Source of the DNA: Halichondria panicea
Lineage: Eukaryota > Porifera > Demospongiae > Suberitida > Halichondriidae
Assembly: GCF_963675165.1 (NCBI RefSeq)
Contig: NC_087381.1
Coordinates: 124,001-188,000, forward strand
DNA length: 64,000 nucleotides
Reading direction: 5' to 3'
The notes beneath the pieces were generated by a model. The model was not told the origin of the DNA. It saw only the letters and a program-made list of their open reading frames with translations, and made no database searches. The stretch's first letter is position 1, and every line of letters begins with the position of its first letter. The position numbers and the translations under genes are program-made. Below are positions 57,848-64,000 of this stretch, piece by piece.

Positions 57848-58418
57848 GGAGGACAGTAAGGAGGACACTTCGAGAGACTTGTTTTTAGCAAATGTAATTT
57901 TGGCTATAATTTTAGTATTATGTGTAAATTTTAATATCGAAGTTTGTTTTGTATGACCAATAGATGAACTGTGACCTTTAATCAATATAGATGAACTACG
58001 ACCTTTAATCGTTATAAATGAAGTATGACCTTTTATCGTTAAATGTGAACTATGACCTTTATAAGGGTTCATTATAATTATACCCCTACACGAAAACAGA
58101 CGTTATTGCCAGCTTGCACTTATCATAACAATAATTACTCATTTTCAGATTCAATATTCATATCTCAATCAAGAATCAATCAACGAGTACTGTTCCAATT
58201 AAAGGACGAATGCATACATAAGTATAGGAATATCCTAGAGAAAAAATATACACCAAATATTGAACTCTCGATATAAAGAGTCGCTATAAATAACAAAAAA
58301 TCACACTATAAAATGCAGCGTAAGCAAAAACTGATCGTACTAGTCGAACTAATATTATATTTAATAGCCTTTACAGGCAATTCTATTCACGAAAGAAAAC
58401 TGCTACAGTTTCAAATTT
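57848..58418. other. Convergent spacer between SQOR and PSAT1; 27-bp repeat
   Basis: Four diverged copies of a unit around ATGAACTATGACCTTTAATC occupy 57,962-58,065. The rest is AT-rich with no gene seen; it should contain both 3' UTRs. Confidence 0.6.
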
Positions 58419-58585
58419 TCAATTTCGAAGTTTGTATTCTTCGTAAAACCAGCGCATAAAGTCGGCCAGTTTCTTCGTATCCATGACACTAACGGCATTA
58501 TATAGTGATGCTCTAATTCCGCCCACAAGTCGATAACCCTTGAGATTGAGTAGACCCCGTTCGGCCGATTCTTTGAGAAACATAG

Positions 58586-58635
<50 letters not shown>

Positions 58636-61600
58636 TGTGTGTGAGTGTGTGTGTGGGTGTGTGTGTGTGTGTGGTGTGAGTGTGTGTACCTCTAACTCAT
58701 CATTGGGGGAGTCGTCCTTGCATACACGGAATGGGATATTGACACGGGAACGGTACTTGGGCTCTACTATGAGGCTATAGAAACCCTCGGAACGTCCAAT
58801 CATGTCAAACAATATCCCAGATTTTGCTGCCGAGTTGGTTTCCATGGCTACAGGGAGATCACATGACAGTCATCACAATAATGTATGTTTTTGTATTGTA
58901 GAACATCATTCCCTAAAATTAAAACTACGAAATTGTTCTACTGCAATGGGTTCGACATCACTATCTGAGCTGTACGAATATGAAACAAAAATTACCTGCT
59001 TTACGGTATATATAATTACGTATCACATGACAATCATGTGACCCACCTTCTAAGCCTCCGTTATCTTGCAGCCACTTGAGTACAAGGTTGAGGATATAGA
59101 TGCCCCATACATTAGGTGTGTTATAGGCTGACTTCATCTTAGTCTGTGTAGTGTAGTCCCAGATGATGGGGCAGTCCTTACGTACACTCCCCAGGAGGTC
59201 CTCACGCACTGTGGGGGGTACGATATGCTTGAATACATGTACACACCGAAAACAAGTTTATTACTTCCCACCATTTTTATATCGCCCAATTAAACTACTC
59301 AATGGCCATACAATTATTATAGTACATCAATTTCTACACTAAAGCACACCAATGCAGGGGGTCTATATATAACAACGTGGGGGGTCATCTGTCTCACCAA
59401 TGACGACGGTTAGTCCAGCACAGCCGACATTCTTCTGCACCCCAGCGTAGACCAGGGCGTGGCTACTTACGTCCATGGAGCGGGTGAGGAAGTTAGAGGA
59501 GGCGTCACAAACGAGCAGAGTCTCCCCCACAGCTGGTATCTCTGGCCACTCTACACCTGGAAGGGGTGTGATCAGTGGGTGTGGTCAATTATACGTACTG
59601 GGTTATAATGTACATGTTGATCTAAGCATAGATTGAAGAGTTAGAGGGATAGGAACCGGAGTGGTGCACGTGATGCTTTTACATTGAATCTGCAGTGGAA
59701 CCTCGAAAATTATCCACGTTACGCCCTATGAACGAGGCTATTAAGCATATTTTTGCCGGGTAACTCCCAAAGCTGTGTTTCCTCGAGACATCATCTCTTT
59801 CAGCAATTTATAACATGCCTAGTCCATGAGCCACGTGTAGTACTTGCTAATGACTGACCACACCCAGTAAAAAGAGACTTTCCAATAAAGTTATATGTTC
59901 CCAAGGCTGTTTTAGAGCTATTGGAACATATAACATGTAAGCGTACTGGTTATGACTACTACAATAGGTATAGACCTTGAAATATAAGTGAGTTGCACGG
60001 ACTAAGCACAGTTACTTGTAGTGGGTGTAGAAATAGATATTGTTGTGATGGCCTCGATTAAACCGCAGCGTAGCGCGGATGTTACTCAAGATACCAACCG
60101 CTTCCTATCTCTCTAACTCTTCAATCTATGATCTAAGCTAGGAGCCTCAAAAGAGGTTATTAAAATGGCTATAAAATGACTGCTTTTAGTTTAAACAATC
60201 AGTACATTACACACAGCCATTAACAGATAAGTATAGCAACAATTCTAAATGGAGTGTTGATAGAACAAGCACTATAGCTACCACTGAAGCTGTTTAGTTA
60301 TGCGTATAGACAACACCAGAAAGGTCACCTTTAGTCTACCCAAAGGTCACAATCTCACAACAATAGCAATCCATTCTTCTACATGTAGTCACAATGCTAC
60401 ACCTAACCACCTCCTAGTCCAAAACAATGCTAAGCCATCTAGAACACCTGTCCAATGGTGTGCTTATAATAGATATACAAGCTTTGTGAATAGCTGAAAT
60501 CATCAAGTTTAACAAAACCTATTTAGCGGTTTTTAATTAACCGCCTAGCCTGCAACATATTAAACTAAGCCACACCCACTTACCATGCACAGTTTCGTTG
60601 GCACAATAGTATACATAGCGAGGTTTATCAGAGAAGCTCCACTGGACAGGTTCTGGGATGTAAGTGTATTTGTCTTGTTTGGGCAGAACCAAATTCACTT
60701 TGGCATATTTTTCGGCCTCTTTGGCGGCTTTTCCGGACCATTGACCTGTCACGATGTAATCCACGACATCCTCATTGGACGATGTTAGATTGAGAGGGAC
60801 GGCCGCAAATTGCCCCGTTCCCCCGCCTTGTAGGAATAGAATCTTGTAGTTGTCCGGAACGTTCCTGTGTGTGTGTGTGTGGTGTGGGCGATGTGTGAGG
60901 GGGTGGGCATAATCAATTAACAACTGTCTGCATGATCACCTTGATAATGTAGATGCTATTTAGATTATAGCCAAAAGGTCAATAATTAAAGGTCAATAAT
61001 TAAAGGTCAATAATCAAGGTGTGGGGTTTACATGTACACAGCCTAGTTAGTCACATGCTAGTCTACTAATATCAGATGTGCTACACTAAACACTGCATGT
61101 AGTCAACTGGCTATACTTGCAGCTAACAAGAGCTCACTTGATATAATTATAATTAAAACAAAGGCAGAAATGCTACTTCTAATATCGACCTGCAATGGTT
61201 GGCCCTAATAAGGTTTGCAAGTGAGGTAAACCAGGTTGCAACGCAGTAGCCTGGACACAACAAGCCAATCACCGCCACACAGCGTACAGGCAACCACACC
61301 CGCACACATGCAGCGGCTATATAGAACAAAGGAGACAGGACTGCAACAAAAGCCTGGTGCAGTGTCTATAGTAATAGCAGTGAAGTGCCTACAATGTTCT
61401 AAGTGGTGGCTATTTTAAATCTCACAGATTTGCCTCTTTTATAGCCTAGCATGTGTTCACTGGCCGGTGTGGGCACATCCCTGCATGGGCTAATGACCTG
61501 ACTTACAGTAATGTTCTGATGAGGTCGTTTGTCTCCTGATTTAGTTGGTCGAACATGGGCGATCGATGGGTGATCTCTGTACATGTGTGTGTGTGTGTGT

Positions 61601-62578
61601 ATGAGAAGAGTGTGGTAGGTAGTTAAACAGCTAGCATGCACATGCAGTGCACATGTGTGTGTGGGAAGAGTGTGGTAGGTGGTTAACAGCATCATTGATG
61701 ATAACACAGACAATATAAAGACATGCCAATAATCACTCCCACAGTGACAGCACAATGATACCTTTATCCCCAAAACGATGTCACCACCACATTGGTATGT
61801 ACACCTACTGAAACACACCTTGCCCAGTCACTGTACATGTGATAAATGTGTGCTCACTTTTGGGACAATTCAGAGTTTTGACAGTAATTCATAGCTCCGG
61901 CTATTGCAATGCATCCACAGGACATGAATAAGTTAACTAACCAACTATCCACGTGGTAACCATCGACTACATGATAGCTATATACTTTCTAGTTAGTTCA
62001 GCTAATACTGAAACCCCTACTTGAGTATGCTTCAACAAAGATAGCTGTACACATAATTATACGATATCCTTACTGAATCAATAACATTAACAGCAATAAA
62101 TGCGTTCAATTCTACAACAAATGCACGTACGTACACACAGCTACAGTGCAGTGCAGTACGCCACACACTAATCTTACCAAGGATGGACATCCCATGGCCG
62201 TTATAGTTCAATAGTCCTTTCTGAGCTTCTGTTAAAACCTGTAGTACAAAACAAAAGACAATAAATACCATAGATACTATCTGATGTATAAATCATCACA
62301 CGACGTTCGCTACATAATTTTTCAGACTAAAGTAACAACCCCACCCACCACACTACACACACACACACACACATTGCAACAAGGGCTTACGTGTACAGGC
62401 ACCATGCATGCAGCAGCTAGAGCACATACAAATGTTAGTGCAACCATATACATGTAATATTAAATATTTGCTATTTCCCTGGCCCTGCTGCAGGCAGCAG
62501 CTACCTTACCTCGTATGGTAGTTGCGCAGGCCCTGCTGCGAAGTTGATGGTCTCTTCTCGCAACCGCTCTTGTGACAT
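58419..62578 (-). CDS. PSAT1: Phosphoserine aminotransferase
   Basis: About eight exons; ATG at 62,576-62,578, stop at 58,419-58,421. Exon products in order: [72 protein letters not shown] to [23 protein letters not shown] with the PLP lysine in [50 protein letters not shown] to RVNIPFRV; and a last exon with [20 protein letters not shown] and [13 protein letters not shown]. These are the class-V aminotransferase landmarks of PSAT1, the second step of serine synthesis (3-phosphohydroxypyruvate plus glutamate). Introns carry long CA runs and a 0.5-kb transposon-like element. The ATG is 355 bp from the divergent ANP32 start. Confidence 0.95.
59626..60130. mobile_element. 0.5-kb element with ATAGATTGAAGAGTTAGAG inverted ends, in a PSAT1 intron
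   Basis: Left end ATAGATTGAAGAGTTAGAGG, right end inverted (CTCTCTAACTCTTCAATCTAT). Inside, CAGTGGAACCTCGAAAATTA resembles a pogo/mariner terminus, hinting at nested or composite structure. A truncated close copy is at 26,752-26,965. Confidence 0.75.
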
Positions 62579-62933
62579 AGTGCTTTAGTTTGAGTAGTAG
62601 AATGCTTGAACGAAACACAATGATGTAGAGTATCGAGTGCGATTGGTTGCCTTGCGTGGATATGATGTGTCTAGTCTTCAATGGAAGCAAGTTTGAAGTG
62701 TATGTTGCAATACAATGTATGCAGCAAGTTCAACTGGTACAGTCAGATTTCTTACAGTGCTAAAGACGAAAGATTTATAATTATATACACGCACGAGAAA
62801 GCCACGTGGTAGACGAGTGCTGCACCCGTCCCTCAAATTGTCCATTGCCGAGCAAGGGATTTTCCCTAAGTGTCAAGAGCACTCCCATACTGCGCATGCG
62901 CATGACAATTGAAGGGTGGTGAGGATATCGACA
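62579..62933. promoter_or_regulatory. Divergent promoter region of PSAT1 and ANP32
   Basis: 355-bp spacer between opposite start codons with a GCGCATGCGCATG palindrome near 62,890 that resembles an NRF-1 site. Same word type (GCGCATGCGC) is common at bidirectional CpG-type promoters. Promoter role inferred. Confidence 0.5.
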
Positions 62934-64000
62934 ATGGAGGATGCTATAGCCAGCCAGCAGAAGGATAGAAAACCAGGAGAGGTGGGTGTGGTCAACATAT
63001 GAAGCTATCAGCTCTAGTCAAAATGGCAGACACTTTTTATTGCATTCAAAACCAAACCTGTAGTCGTTAATTAATTAGAATTACGCACATGTGTCAATTT
63101 AGTGTTCGCTTTTCACAACAGATTGAGGAGTTGTATTTGGACAATGTACAATCGCCTCAGATCAGTGGTCTATCTGACGAGTACACTCGCTTACAGAAAC
63201 TATCTGTCGTCAATTGCGGTCTCTCTAGTCTGGAGGGACTACCCAAGCTGCCCTCGCTGGAGAAGGTACTGTATCTGCCCACACACAGCTGCTACTTAGC
63301 TGCTACTCAGCTGTCCGCCCCCCCCCCACACACACACACACAGCTACTTAGCTGCTACTTAGTGGTCCGCCCCCCACATACACACCCTCACACATCACAC
63401 ACACACACACAGCTGCTACTCAGCGACAACCGTCTCAGTGGTGGGCTGGATAATCTCGCCAGATGTAATGGTCTAAAGAAACTAGTACTGGCTGGAAATA
63501 AAATATCCAATTTAGAAGAATTAAAACCTCTGGTACGTATATATACGCCCACACACACACACACACACACACATATGCCCACACACACACACACACGTAT
63601 GCCCCCACCCATACACACACACACACACACGTATGCCCACGCCCACACACACAGAGTAAATTGTCAGGACTGCTATCACTGGATCTATACAATTGCCCAG
63701 TAACGTCAATAGAGAACTATCGAGATCAAATCTTTGAGCTACTGATCTCGCTAAACTCGCTTGACGGGCTAGACCGCTCGGGAGAAGAGGTGGAAGACAG
63801 TGAGGGGGATGACGAAGGTAGAGACAGTAATGATTTTCTTTGTCTGTGTAGACTGTAGTTTAATTTCACAGCTTTAGCTCCACATGCACGCACCCACCAC
63901 CCACTCACACCCACACCACACCACACACAGAGGAGGAGAGCGAGGCTGAGGGCAGTGAGAGTGACGAGGAAGGACCTGGACTCGACTACTTGCTCAACAA
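62934..64000 (+). CDS. ANP32: Acidic leucine-rich nuclear phosphoprotein 32 (5' part)
   Basis: Five exons in the window: 62934-62981, 63122-63265, 63413-63532, 63655-63817 and 63931 to the window end. Leucine-rich repeats are visible as [52 protein letters not shown] and [20 protein letters not shown], capped by [20 protein letters not shown]. The acidic tail starts with [11 protein letters not shown] and [14 protein letters not shown] and runs out of the window. This is the ANP32 layout: LRR domain plus low-complexity acidic region. ANP32 proteins are nuclear histone chaperones and PP2A/acetyltransferase inhibitors. The short N-terminal exon ([16 protein letters not shown]) is less certain than the rest. 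Confidence 0.92.

Overview
The window is nuclear DNA of an animal with a compact, intron-rich genome: about 17 genes in 64 kb, many short introns, GT-AG splice sites, and abundant CA/TG microsatellites. The gene set (TXNL1, TAPT1, ISOC1, TLNRD1, Golgi alpha-mannosidase II, AP3 sigma, PEX11G, ceramide synthase, SQOR, PSAT1, ANP32) is that of a metazoan. The density, the short introns and the many small terminal-inverted-repeat elements fit an early-branching invertebrate, most likely a demosponge; that placement is inference. No RNA virus, retrovirus, Polinton or CRISPR structure was seen.

Layout. 1-0.73 kb: 3' end of a coiled-coil gene with a CaaX-like C-terminus (+). 0.97-2.48 kb: TXNL1 (-). 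2.70-3.74 kb: an intronless Brinker/CENP-B-type DNA-binding protein (-). 4.27-36.6 kb: a complex region built from copies of an unrecognised family of single-pass receptor-like membrane proteins (here labelled GP-A, GP-B, GP-C, GP-B2, GP-C2), copies of TAPT1 in various states of decay, and ISOC1 with a pseudogene fragment. 37.4-64 kb: ordinary housekeeping genes in alternating orientation (TLNRD1, MAN2A, AP3S, a 78-residue membrane protein, PEX11G, ceramide synthase, an ankyrin protein, SQOR, PSAT1, ANP32).

The complex region is the most interesting part. A head-to-head module, GP(-)/TAPT1(+), occurs three times: GP-B with intact TAPT1 (7.0-17.4 kb), GP-C with a badly decayed TAPT1 (17.5-20.9 kb), and, inverted, GP-B2 with a TAPT1 pseudogene (25.0-35.5 kb). 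ISOC1 (21.1-22.3 kb) and an ISOC1 fragment (24.2-24.5 kb) face each other near the centre of the inversion. The receptor-like genes stay open while extra TAPT1 and ISOC1 copies rot. GP-B and GP-B2 have nearly the same ectodomain but different stalks, membrane segments and cytoplasmic tails. This resembles the paired-receptor pattern of immune or self-recognition loci, although function cannot be read from the sequence.

The housekeeping half is organised in divergent pairs with 240-530 bp between start codons (MAN2A/AP3S, PEX11G/CERS, ankyrin/SQOR, PSAT1/ANP32), separated by short convergent gaps. These genes belong to unrelated pathways (N-glycan trimming, endosomal sorting, peroxisome division, sphingolipid synthesis, sulfide oxidation, serine synthesis), so shared promoters rather than shared function explain the arrangement. 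Introns tend to be GT-rich after the donor and CA-rich before the acceptor on whichever strand is transcribed.

Exon boundaries were placed by eye from reading frame, GT-AG sites and family similarity; most were checked for frame consistency, but none by transcript.
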